DNA of 64,000 nt from an uncultured Clostridia bacterium (GTDB lineage: Bacteria; Bacillota; Clostridia; Oscillospirales; CAG-272): NCBI GenBank assembly GCA_944391805.1, contig CALXUY010000005.1:31874-95873 (forward strand), read 5' to 3'. The position numbers were made by a program, and so were the translations under genes. Numbering within the stretch: position 1 is the first letter of the stretch; each line of letters opens with the position of its first letter. The notes under the pieces are model-generated. The model was not told where the DNA came from, did not search any database, and worked only from the letters and a program-made list of their open reading frames with translations. Of the stretch, positions 37,919 through 45,210 are shown in pieces.

Positions 37919-38062
37919 ATGGTGAATCGAGACAGATTGTATCAGGCGCCGGAGCTTGCCGTGCTTGCGTGCGATGAAATATGGACGCTTTCCGACAGTG
38001 GAGAGGCGCAGGACGGCAACCTGATGGGTGCGGATTGGAACGATCCGGACGGCCTGCTCTGA
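37919..38062 (+). CDS. 47-residue peptide with YxxP...DEI motif, module 2
   Basis: MVNRDRLYQAPELAVLACDE, then IWTLSDSGEAQDGNLMGADW and NDPDGLL. A strong AGAAAGGAAGGA site precedes it. Without signal peptide. It shares with the 28114 peptide the order Tyr, Pro, Leu-x-Val, Asp-(Glu)-Ile, Ser-Asp, and an acidic tail containing Trp and Asp, and the same place at the end of a solute-binding/LamG unit. Function unknown. Confidence 0.6.
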   Translation: MVNRDRLYQAPELAVLACDEIWTLSDSGEAQDGNLMGADWNDPDGLL

Positions 38063-38087
38063 CGTGCAGAAAGGAGTATCCAGCAAT

Positions 38088-38399
38088 ATGAAAATTCGCA
38101 TTCTGGCGGCGGTTTTATTGGCAGTTGTGGCGCTGTTTGCCGTCGGTTGTGCCAATGAAGATCCGTTGCCGGACAATCATACAACCGGGAGCGGAAGTGA
38201 GGAACTTTCCACACCGGAGGCGGAGACGGGCGGGGAGCCGGAGGATTCGCCCGAGATTGACGGCAGCAGTCAGGCCAAGGATGAGCGCCCCGAGCCGGGC
38301 GAGTTGCCCGACCGCCTCTCCTATCGGCAAACGGCAGGAGAGCAGGCTTTGATGCAGGCCGATTTCAACAAACCGGATTCGGCTTCCGCCAAGCCCTGA
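38088..38399 (+). CDS. Small acidic lipoprotein
   Basis: 103 residues; AGAAAGGAG lies about 10 bases upstream. Signal peptide MKIRILAAVLLAVVALFAVG followed by the lipobox Cys. The mature part is a disordered, Glu/Asp/Pro/Ser-rich chain with no domain. It lies 25 bases after the 47-residue peptide gene and is probably the last gene of module 2. Function unknown. Confidence 0.65.
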   Translation: MKIRILAAVLLAVVALFAVGCANEDPLPDNHTTGSGSEELSTPEAETGGEPEDSPEIDGSSQAKDERPEPGELPDRLSYRQTAGEQALMQADFNKPDSASAKP

Positions 38400-38707
38400 A
38401 AAGAAAGCCCTACAAACGGCGTGCACGGTCAGCGGCAAATTGAAATCTTTACGCCGTTCAAATATTCTTTGCGGTTGAAACAGCCGCATTCCGCAAGCGG
38501 AACCAGAATATTTCCGACACTAAGCACAGACCGAAAGGAAAGCGGTTGCTTTTTACCGAGAAGGTATGAAGCAACCGCTCTCTCATTGCTTGAGTACCGG
38601 TATTCGGATGGGTGACGGAGGGCTTGCTCTGTCCGTTCATTCATAGAACGGTGAATTCCTGATCCGGCAGACGATGACAGGGCATGACAACGCCGCAAAT
38701 CCGGCTC
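38400..38707. other. Gene-free gap with a long hairpin
   Basis: AGCGGTTGCTT (38541-38551) and AAGCAACCGCT (38569-38579) pair, with an inner TACC/GGTA extension. No T run follows on the plus strand; on the minus strand only CTTTCCTTTC. No ORF is convincing. It may end module 2 transcripts. Confidence 0.45.
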
Positions 38708-38736
38708 TTGCATTTCTCCCGTTTTTTTGATATAAT
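38708..38736 (+). promoter_or_regulatory. Promoter of the MoxR operon
   Basis: TTGCAT (38708-38713), 17 bases, TATAAT (38731-38736). Confidence 0.8.
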
Positions 38737-38825
38737 ATAGACAGATCATTCTGCCGTACATCCATCGGCGCGGGATCAGGGTATCCTTGCCCACGGGCTG
38801 CGGACGCACCAAAGGAGGAACCGAT

Positions 38826-39785
38826 ATGAGTGTCATTGCTCAGCTTCACAAGGACGTTGTCCACCAGGTCGGACATCAGATTGTCGGGAAGGAGGCCGTA
38901 ACCGACCTGGCTCTGATCTCCTTGCTCTGCGGAGGTCATATGCTGATTGACGATGTGCCGGGGACCGGAAAAACCGTGTTGGCCAAGAGCTTTGCCCATG
39001 CGCTTTCCCTGCACTTCAGGCGGGTACAATGCGTGCCCGACATGCTCCCCTCCGACCTGTTGGGCGTTAACTTTTTTGATATGAAGGAATCGGAATTCCG
39101 TTTTGTCCGAGGCCCTGTTTTTACCAACATTCTCTTGGTAGACGAAATCAATCGCGCCATGCCGAAAACACAGGCCGGGCTGCTCGAATGTATGGAAGAG
39201 GCGCAGGTCACAATCGATGGGGTGACCTATCCGCTGCAGCAGCCGTTTATGGTGATTGCCACGCAGAATCCCGTGGAAACCAAAGGGACCTTTGAGCTGC
39301 CCGAAGCAGAGCTGGATCGCTTTCTGGTCAAAACGGCTATGGGATATCCTTCGCACAGCGAAAGCATTGAAATCCTTTCCCAGAAGCTGACGCCGGTTCC
39401 TCCACCGTCTCCGGGAAAAGCCGCGGATAAACATCTGATTGCCGAGGCAAGGGCAGAGTTGGAGCGGGTCTATGTCCATCCGGACCTGCTCGACTACGCC
39501 GCCTCTGTTTGCGAAGCCACAAGAATCGGCAAAGAGGTGATTCTCGGAGCCAGTCCGCGCGCGATGATTGCGTTGATCCGGGTGGCGAGAGGCTATGCTG
39601 CCATCGGTGCGCGGGACTACCTGTTGCCGGACGACATTAAGCGCGCGGCTGCCCCTGTATTGGCGCACCGAATTGTGTTCCGCAACAGTCTTCTGCACAG
39701 GGATCATCAGGGTGAGGCGTTTATCCGCTCGGTGCTGGAATCCATCCCGGTGCCCAGCGAAGAGATCGATTTCTCGGCAAGGTGA
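38826..39785 (+). CDS. MoxR-family AAA+ ATPase
   Basis: 319 residues, AGGAGGAA upstream. Walker A DVPGTGKTVLAKS (about residue 41), the MoxR-typical NFFDMKESEF and FRFVRGPVFTNILLVDEINRA stretches with Walker B, sensor-1 MVIATQNP, and the C-terminal SPRAMIALIRVARGYA. MoxR proteins act as chaperones for metal insertion or assembly of secreted and membrane complexes, usually together with DUF58 proteins, as here. First gene of a three-gene operon. Confidence 0.93.
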   Translation: MSVIAQLHKDVVHQVGHQIVGKEAVTDLALISLLCGGHMLIDDVPGTGKTVLAKSFAHALSLHFRRVQCVPDMLPSDLLGVNFFDMKESEFRFVRGPVFTNILLVDEINRAMPKTQAGLLECMEEAQVTIDGVTYPLQQPFMVIATQNPVETKGTFELPEAELDRFLVKTAMGYPSHSESIEILSQKLTPVPPPSPGKAADKHLIAEARAELERVYVHPDLLDYAASVCEATRIGKEVILGASPRAMIALIRVARGYAAIGARDYLLPDDIKRAAAPVLAHRIVFRNSLLHRDHQGEAFIRSVLESIPVPSEEIDFSAR

Positions 39786-39795
39786 GTGGCGCCTG

Positions 39796-40917
39796 ATGGA
39801 ACGCTGGATTATCGCCGTTGCCGACGCGCTGCTCTCCATGCTGCTTTCGCCGGCATTCTGGATCGCGGCCGGAATCCTTGTCCTGCTTCTCCTTATGATC
39901 CGGCTGTATCGCCGCCTCAAGCTCTGGGCGCTGAACAAGGCCGGATATCGGCGCGTGTTCTCATCGGACGGGATTTTTGTGGGGGAAAGCCTCGAGCTGA
40001 CCGAATCCATCCGCAATGCCACGTGGTTCCCGCTGTTCTCGGTGCAGGTCGATTTTTTCATTCCCCCCGGCCTGACCGTTGACGGGCTGGAATGCAAGGA
40101 GGGAAAAACCGTTACAAGCGTGTTTCATATTCCGCCGTTTTCCACCGTGCGGAAAAAGCATGTTGTGCGCGCCGACCGGAGAGAGCATTACAGCCTGTAC
40201 ACGGCAACCATTCTTTATCGGAAAAACGAATTTATCTTTACGGATGCGCTGGATTTTTATGCGTATCCCAACCTTGCCGAGCTGCCCGTGCCTTTTTCCA
40301 ACGAGCTTTATGACGCCGGAAACGTGATTTCAAACCGAAAATCCATTGAAGATCCCTTTTTCTTTTCCGGCATCAGTCCCTATTCCGCAGGCGCGCCCTT
40401 GCGCTCAATCAACTTCAAAGCGTCGGTTCGGTCCTTTTCCGGAGGAATGCGCCAGCTCGTGTGCAATCATTTTGATTCCTCCCGGAGCTTTGACTCGATG
40501 ATCTTTCTGGACCTCGCCTCCTACGCAAACGCGGCAATCGATCCGGAGGAGCAGACCGAAACCGGCCTGGGCTATGCCTGCTTTCTGTTCGGCGAAACCC
40601 TGAAAAATTCCGCAAATGTCGGTTTTGCCTCCAACTGTGCCAGAGGCTCCGAACGGTTCATCTCCATTCCCTGTGGCAGCGGGGAGCTGCACAACAAGCG
40701 GATTCTCGAGGCGTTTGCAGAGATCAATTGGTATGCCAAGCGCGATTATTCCATCACCGCCATGCTGGAAAGAATCGTTCCTACTCTGAATCGCGATACC
40801 GACATTTTTCTGATTTCTCCGTCCATAGAAGGGGAAACCGCAGGCCTGCTTTTTGAGATGAAGCGCATGGGCTACCGGGTACACCCCATTCCGCTTGATG
40901 TAAGGAGAACCGTATGA
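39796..40917 (+). CDS. DUF58 membrane protein
   Basis: 373 residues. An N-terminal membrane hairpin (LLSMLLSPAFWIAAG and ILVLLLLMIRLY, about residues 10-38) is followed by a strand-rich part and the DUF58 region near residue 200 (PFFFSGISPYSAGAPLRSIN, then FKASVRS) and a VWA-like fold with SFDSMIFLDLAS. It is 10 bases after moxR and overlaps the next gene by ATGA. This pairing is typical, but the physiological role is unknown. Confidence 0.88.
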   Translation: MERWIIAVADALLSMLLSPAFWIAAGILVLLLLMIRLYRRLKLWALNKAGYRRVFSSDGIFVGESLELTESIRNATWFPLFSVQVDFFIPPGLTVDGLECKEGKTVTSVFHIPPFSTVRKKHVVRADRREHYSLYTATILYRKNEFIFTDALDFYAYPNLAELPVPFSNELYDAGNVISNRKSIEDPFFFSGISPYSAGAPLRSINFKASVRSFSGGMRQLVCNHFDSSRSFDSMIFLDLASYANAAIDPEEQTETGLGYACFLFGETLKNSANVGFASNCARGSERFISIPCGSGELHNKRILEAFAEINWYAKRDYSITAMLERIVPTLNRDTDIFLISPSIEGETAGLLFEMKRMGYRVHPIPLDVRRTV

Positions 40918-41534
40918 CATGGAGTAAAGTTTGGAATTACCGTCTCGAGGCGGCACTCGGCGCATTGATCGCACTGCTGATCGGGTGTCGGTTTTCGGAT
41001 TGGTTATCCGGGCCGTTGCGCCATATCCGAGATCCGCTGACACTGGTTTTCGTTGTTCTGATTGTGGTTGTGCTGCACCGCCTTTACCGGAAAAAATGGC
41101 GCAAATGGGTGGTGGCAGGGGTTCAGAAGCTGTTTGCGTCCGGAACCAGGCATTTGCTGCGTTTTATGGAGCGCTGGAGCTCCGCGCTGAAGAAAAAAAC
41201 GGTTATTCATGGCGGAACTCAGGTGATATTTCACCAAGCAAACGGCTCCGCCAAGGCAAAAACGCACAAACGGCATCCTCGCTGGAAACATCTGCAAAGC
41301 GAGCGCGCACGGATGAGATATCTGTACCGTCATATGATTACCGAGCGGATCCGGCACGGAGCCCATATTCGCCCAACCGATACTCCGGCTGAAATTGAGC
41401 ATGCGGGAGAAAACAGCGAGGCGGACCGTGTTGTCTTTGAACTCTACAACCGATACCGATATGATGAAAGAAAAGAAATTGACAAGAGCATGGTTGAATC
41501 GATTAAAGACACCCATTTCAAAGATTTGAAATAG
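40914..41534 (+). CDS. Membrane protein with DUF4129-like C-terminus
   Basis: 206 residues, start overlapping the DUF58 stop (ATGA). Two membrane segments lie near residues 12-25 and 42-56, then a basic region. The C-terminal ~70 residues (RYLYRHMITERIRHG, PTDTPAEIEHA, YNRYRYDER) match the DUF4129 pattern seen at the ends of transglutaminase-like proteins. In many operons MoxR-DUF58 is followed by a full transglutaminase-DUF4129 protein; here the transglutaminase part is missing. Stop is TAG. Confidence 0.7.
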   Translation: MTWSKVWNYRLEAALGALIALLIGCRFSDWLSGPLRHIRDPLTLVFVVLIVVVLHRLYRKKWRKWVVAGVQKLFASGTRHLLRFMERWSSALKKKTVIHGGTQVIFHQANGSAKAKTHKRHPRWKHLQSERARMRYLYRHMITERIRHGAHIRPTDTPAEIEHAGENSEADRVVFELYNRYRYDERKEIDKSMVESIKDTHFKDLK

Positions 41535-41548
41535 CAGACCCCTATTTT

Positions 41549-41577
41549 CAGGCAACGGTTGCCTGCTGTTCTCTTTA
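41549..41577 (+). terminator. Hairpin terminator of the MoxR operon
   Basis: CAGGCAA/TTGCCTG with a 3-base loop (41549-41565), then CTGTTCTCTTT. Confidence 0.65.
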
Positions 41578-41700
41578 CACCGGATTTTCGGATGAACAAA
41601 CCGATTTTGAAAAATTTTTCTATGTTGTACCTACAAATCAAAAACAAGGTCAAAAGCAATTCGTTGGCCTTGTTTTTTTGCGGTTTTTTGCGCCTTTCTA

Positions 41701-41747
41701 TTGACAAATCCTCACTCCTGTGGTATGATTAGTATAACAAATCATAC
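41701..41747 (+). promoter_or_regulatory. Promoter with overlapping inverted-repeat operator
   Basis: TTGACA (41701-41706), 17 bases, TATGAT (41724-41729). GTATGATT (41723-41730) and AATCATAC (41740-41747) are exact inverted repeats that cover the -10 box and start site, so a bound dimer would block transcription. The AbrB-like product of the first gene is the obvious candidate. Confidence 0.8.
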
Positions 41748-41760
41748 TTTTGGAGGATAT

Positions 41761-42066
41761 ATGAGAAAAAATCCGAAGGGCAAATACGCGTGGTGCGTGA
41801 AGATTGGAGAGAAGGGGCAGTTTGTCATCCCGAAGGAGGCGAGGGAGCTGTTTGACATTCATCCGGGGGACAGCATTCTGCTGCTCGGGGATGTCCGCAA
41901 GGGGCTGGCTATTCCGCTCAAGGATGCGTTTGCAGGACTTGCGGCGCGGATTTTCGGGGATGTGCCGGATGGGGAAGAAGCGGCGGTGCCCAACGCGGAT
42001 ATGCCGGACGGGGAAGAGACGGAAGCTCCAATGGATGCATCCGGAAACGATGGGAGCGAGACATGA
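41761..42066 (+). CDS. AbrB/SpoVT-type DNA-binding regulator
   Basis: 101 residues; TGGAGGAT upstream. The N-terminal ~50 residues form the swapped-hairpin domain: WCVKIGEKGQFVIPKEAREL, FDIHPGDSILLLGD. The C-terminal half is Asp/Glu/Gly-rich (DVPDGEEAAVPNADMPDGEE) with an imperfect repeat of PDGEE and no domain. Genes of this type often head ABC-2 transporter cassettes in Firmicutes; here ATGA couples it to the ATPase. It probably represses its own promoter. Confidence 0.88.
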   Translation: MRKNPKGKYAWCVKIGEKGQFVIPKEARELFDIHPGDSILLLGDVRKGLAIPLKDAFAGLAARIFGDVPDGEEAAVPNADMPDGEETEAPMDASGNDGSET

Positions 42067-43106
42067 GGCGAACTGCAAAGAACCCTCCGGAGGGGCAGCC
42101 GGTATCACAGGACCTGTTAGCAGAGGCTTCGCCAACACCGCATCCGGCAGCGGTAAACCGACCGGTCCCGTCGGCGCAGGACGCCACATCGCCGCAGGAC
42201 GCCATGGGGCGCCTTCCGGCCGAACGGATTCCGGCGGCGCGGAATCAGGAGGGGCGGGAATCGGCGGTGCTGGAGGTGCGGAACTTGCGCAAGCAATATC
42301 CGTCGTTCGCTCTGCATGACGTCTCGTTTTCACTTGACCGGGGACGCATCACAGGGCTGATCGGCCGCAACGGAGCCGGCAAATCGACCACTCTCAGGGC
42401 CATCCTCGGATTTGTGCATCCGGACGCCGGGGAGATCCGCTTTTTCGGAGCGCCGCATTCGGCACAGGAGCGGCGCGTGCGGGAGAAGCTCGGCTTTGTT
42501 TAGGGCGGAATGAACCAATACAGCAATCGCCGGCTTGCCGACATCACCGCGGTGACGCGCGGCTTTTATGCCGGCTGGGATGCGCAGGCCTATGCCGAAT
42601 GCCTGCGCCGCTTTGAGCTGGACGAGCGCAAAACGCCGGCCCAGCTCTCGAGCGGAATGCAGGTCAAGTATGCTCTCGCGCTGGCGCTTTCGCACCGGGC
42701 CGAGCTCCTGATTCTCGACGAGCCGACCAGCGGGCTGGATCCGGTCTCGCGGGAGGAGCTGCTCGAGCTGCTGCTTGGCCTTGGGCGGAAGGGGATCACC
42801 GTGCTGTTTTCCACCCACATCACCTCGGATCTCGAGCGCTGCGCCGACGACATTCTGTATATCCGACGCGGCCGCGTCGGCGCGAAGCAGTCACTCCGCG
42901 CGTTTACGGAGGGCTACCGCACAGTCTGTTACCCGGAGGGGACGCTGACCGGCGCGCAGCAGGCGCTGCTCATCGGCCCCCGGCTCGAGAAGCAGGGCAT
43001 GCGTGCGCTGATCCGCGCGCAGGACGCGCCCGCGTTTGACCCTGCAATGCTTTCGCCGGCCGGGCTGGAGACGGTGGTGGTACACCTGGAAAAGGAGGAC
43101 GATTGA
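42063..43106 (+). pseudogene. ABC transporter ATPase interrupted by an in-frame TAG
   Basis: The two open parts (42063-42503 and 42504-43106) are in the same frame, separated only by TAG at 42501-42503: REKLGFV, stop, GGMNQYSNRRL. Homologues have an aromatic residue there, so a Tyr codon to TAG change is the simplest cause. All motifs are otherwise intact: Walker A GRNGAGKST, signature LSSGMQVK, Walker B LLILDEPTSGLD and STHITSD. The ATGA overlap with abrB predicts a ~65-residue Pro/Ala/Gln-rich N-terminal extension before VLEVRNLRKQY, absent in relatives; GTG 42267 is another start. With readthrough it would be a 347-residue ATPase for the ABC-2 permease at 43108. Confidence 0.85.
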
Positions 43107-43107
43107 T

Positions 43108-43758
43108 ATGTGGAAGCTGCTGCGAAAGGATTTTGTGCTCACCATGCACCCGGTTACTCCGTTTTTTTTGCTGCTTTCGGCCATGGTGCTCATCCCCAAC
43201 TACCCTTATTCGGTTGTGTTTTTTTATACCGGACTGTCTCTGTTTTTCACCTGCCTTGCGGGAAGGGAGAACCGGGACATTCCCTACACCCTGTTCCTTC
43301 CCGTGCGGCGGAGGGATGTGGTGGCGGCGCGCATGGCGTTTGCAGTCTGCCTGCAGCTGGCGCAGCTTGCGCTGGCAGGGCTGCTCGGGGTGTTGAGCCA
43401 GCGGCTGTATCCAGGCAATGCCGCGGGACTGGAGCCGAATCTTGCGTTTCTCGGCTGGGGGCTGATGCTCTATGCGCTGTTCAATGCGGTTTTTTTCGGC
43501 GTTTATTACCGAAATGTCGAGCGGGTGGGCTGGAGCTTTCTGGCCTCGTCCGCCGTGGTGTTTGCGGGTGTGGCGGCGGAGGTGATTTCCACCTACGCGG
43601 TGCCCTTCGTGCGGGATGTGCTGGGCACCAAGGATCCGGCCTTCCTGTCGCAGAAGCTGGCCGTTCTGCTGCTTGGCGTGCTGCTCTATCTGCTCTCGCT
43701 TGCGCTGACCTACCGCTCGGCGGCCAGGCATTTTGAGCGGCAGGACGTTGCGGTTTAA
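43108..43758 (+). CDS. ABC-2 type transporter permease
   Basis: 216 residues starting right after the ATPase stop, with AAAGGAGG upstream. Six hydrophobic segments are visible (e.g. FFLLLSAMVLIPNYPYSVVF, LALAGLLGVL, FLGWGLMLYALFNAVFFGVY, VLLLGVLLYLLSLAL). It begins MWKLLRKDF as in ABC-2 permeases of the AbrB-ABC cassettes. It pairs with the interrupted ATPase; if that is dead, this permease has no local partner. Cargo is unknown. Confidence 0.82.
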   Translation: MWKLLRKDFVLTMHPVTPFFLLLSAMVLIPNYPYSVVFFYTGLSLFFTCLAGRENRDIPYTLFLPVRRRDVVAARMAFAVCLQLAQLALAGLLGVLSQRLYPGNAAGLEPNLAFLGWGLMLYALFNAVFFGVYYRNVERVGWSFLASSAVVFAGVAAEVISTYAVPFVRDVLGTKDPAFLSQKLAVLLLGVLLYLLSLALTYRSAARHFERQDVAV

Positions 43759-43952
43759 GGCAATACTTTGCAAATAAAGGCAACACCGCACAAATCTGAC
43801 TGTGCGCCGCCTGCGGCTCTCTGCACACTGGATTTTTTGTGGGGCAAAGCGATTCTGAAAAAAATTTTCTATTTGCGCCTACACGCTCAAAGAAAAAGCA
43901 GACGAATGCTTTTGTTCAATTTTTATTTGATGTGCCTTTTGTCGACAACCCG

Positions 43953-43974
43953 AAACTTTTTTGCAAAAAAGTTT
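43953..43974. repeat. 22-base perfect palindrome
   Basis: AAACTTTTTTG joined to CAAAAAAGTTT, centred on GC, in the gap between the permease and the recombinase gene (43759-44009). The gap has no ORF; the palindrome may end the permease transcript or be a site for the neighbouring recombinase. Confidence 0.55.
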
Positions 43975-44009
43975 GAAGCAGAGTCTGAGACAGCGCCATA
44001 CGGCCTTTC

Positions 44010-44963
44010 TCATTTGGGAACGGTGCTTTGGTTTACCAGCAGCTCCCCGACCCGCTGCATCATTTCGGATTTGTGCTGGAGCATAGAGTGAGAGTAGCGC
44101 CCGAGGGTGACGGTGGGGTTCCGGTGGCCGAGAATCTCGCAGAGCGTGCGGACGTCCATGCCGGCCTCCAGTGCGCGCGTGGCAAAGGTGTGGCGCAGAA
44201 TATGAAAATTCCGGGGCGGTAGGGCCGCCCTGCGCAGAATGCTCGCGAATGTGCGCTGATAGGAGCGGGGGGAAACCATCCCCCCGCTCCGCGTTGCGAT
44301 CAGGTAGGGAGAGCCGGAGCGCCTGTGCCGCTCGAGCAGCAGTGTGCACAGGGGGGAGGACAGAGGAATGCTGCGCCGGGAGGTGCGGGTTTTGGGCGTA
44401 TCCACCACCCATTCCTCCCGTCCGCCTCCGGTCACGGTATAAACCGTTTTGTTGATGTGCAGCATCCGGGCGGTCAGGTCAATGTCCTCCCATGTCAGCG
44501 CCAGCAGCTCGCCCAGGCGAATGCCGGTGTAAAGGCAGAGCACCACGCCGATGTAGTTCGGCCGGGATGCGCGGAGGCAAAACCGCTCCAGTGCCTGCTG
44601 CTCCCGCCGCTCCAGCGCCATGGCCTCCCGTTCGCATTGCCGCGGCAGGCGGATCCGGTCGGTGCACTCCTGCCCGGTCAGCCCCAGCGCCACCGCCTCC
44701 CGCAGCGCCAGCCGCAGTACCGATATGATGCCGTTGACCGTGCTGGACGAAAGCCCGCCTCCGGTGTGCAGATTTCCGCGCTCGAGCTGCTCCAGTACAA
44801 ACGCCTGCAGGCGGCGGGCGTCCAGCTCCTCCAGCTCCAGTTGGCCCAGCGCGGGCAGGATATGATTGCGGCAGATTGCCGTATAGCTGATCAGTGTGTG
44901 CCGCTTGACACGGTGCCGGACATACCGGTTGATCCATTCGTCCAGCCATTGTTCGAGTTTCAT
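44010..44963 (-). CDS. Tyrosine recombinase/phage-type integrase
   Basis: 317 residues; start at 44963 after AAAGGAT. The N-terminal SAM-like core-binding region (about 1-95) is followed by the catalytic domain. Catalytic Arg is in YTGIRLGELLALT (about residue 165), His-x-x-Arg in FHILRHTFATRALEAG (about 262), and the final Tyr in TLGRYSHSM (about 294). No excisionase, relaxase or phage genes are nearby, so it is an orphan integrase, perhaps the last trace of an element or a chromosomal inversion enzyme. It faces the ABC-2 cassette. Confidence 0.9.
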   Translation of the reverse strand: MKLEQWLDEWINRYVRHRVKRHTLISYTAICRNHILPALGQLELEELDARRLQAFVLEQLERGNLHTGGGLSSSTVNGIISVLRLALREAVALGLTGQECTDRIRLPRQCEREAMALERREQQALERFCLRASRPNYIGVVLCLYTGIRLGELLALTWEDIDLTARMLHINKTVYTVTGGGREEWVVDTPKTRTSRRSIPLSSPLCTLLLERHRRSGSPYLIATRSGGMVSPRSYQRTFASILRRAALPPRNFHILRHTFATRALEAGMDVRTLCEILGHRNPTVTLGRYSHSMLQHKSEMMQRVGELLVNQSTVPK

Positions 44964-44995
44964 TCGTAATTTATCCTTTCTGATTGTCTGGAGCA

Positions 44996-45024
44996 AGTAT
45001 ATCACAGATCGGGCGCAAAATCAA
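44996..45024 (-). promoter_or_regulatory. Promoter of the recombinase gene
   Basis: On the minus strand, TTGATT (45019-45024), 17 bases, TATACT (44996-45001). Just upstream CTGTCGAA occurs twice in tandem. Confidence 0.65.
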
Positions 45025-45120
45025 CCTGTCGAAGTCTGTCGAATCCGTTTTTTTCGCAGATCCGGCCAGGCAAATGCCGGCGTGGCTCGCGCCATACAAC
45101 CAACAGTCGGGCGATCAGAC

Positions 45121-45149
45121 TTGACAGCAGCCGCATTTTGTGGTATGAT
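45121..45149 (+). promoter_or_regulatory. Promoter of the ABC-F gene
   Basis: TTGACA (45121-45126), 17 bases, TATGAT (45144-45149). The ~60-base leader has CTCCTG/CAGGAG able to form a GC-rich hairpin just ahead of the GAGAGGAGG ribosome site, which could be an attenuator. Confidence 0.8.
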
Positions 45150-45210
45150 ACAGGAAACGTCTCCTGCCCGCCCGCGGCGCAGGAGGCCGATTCAGAGAGG
45201 AGGTGACGCA

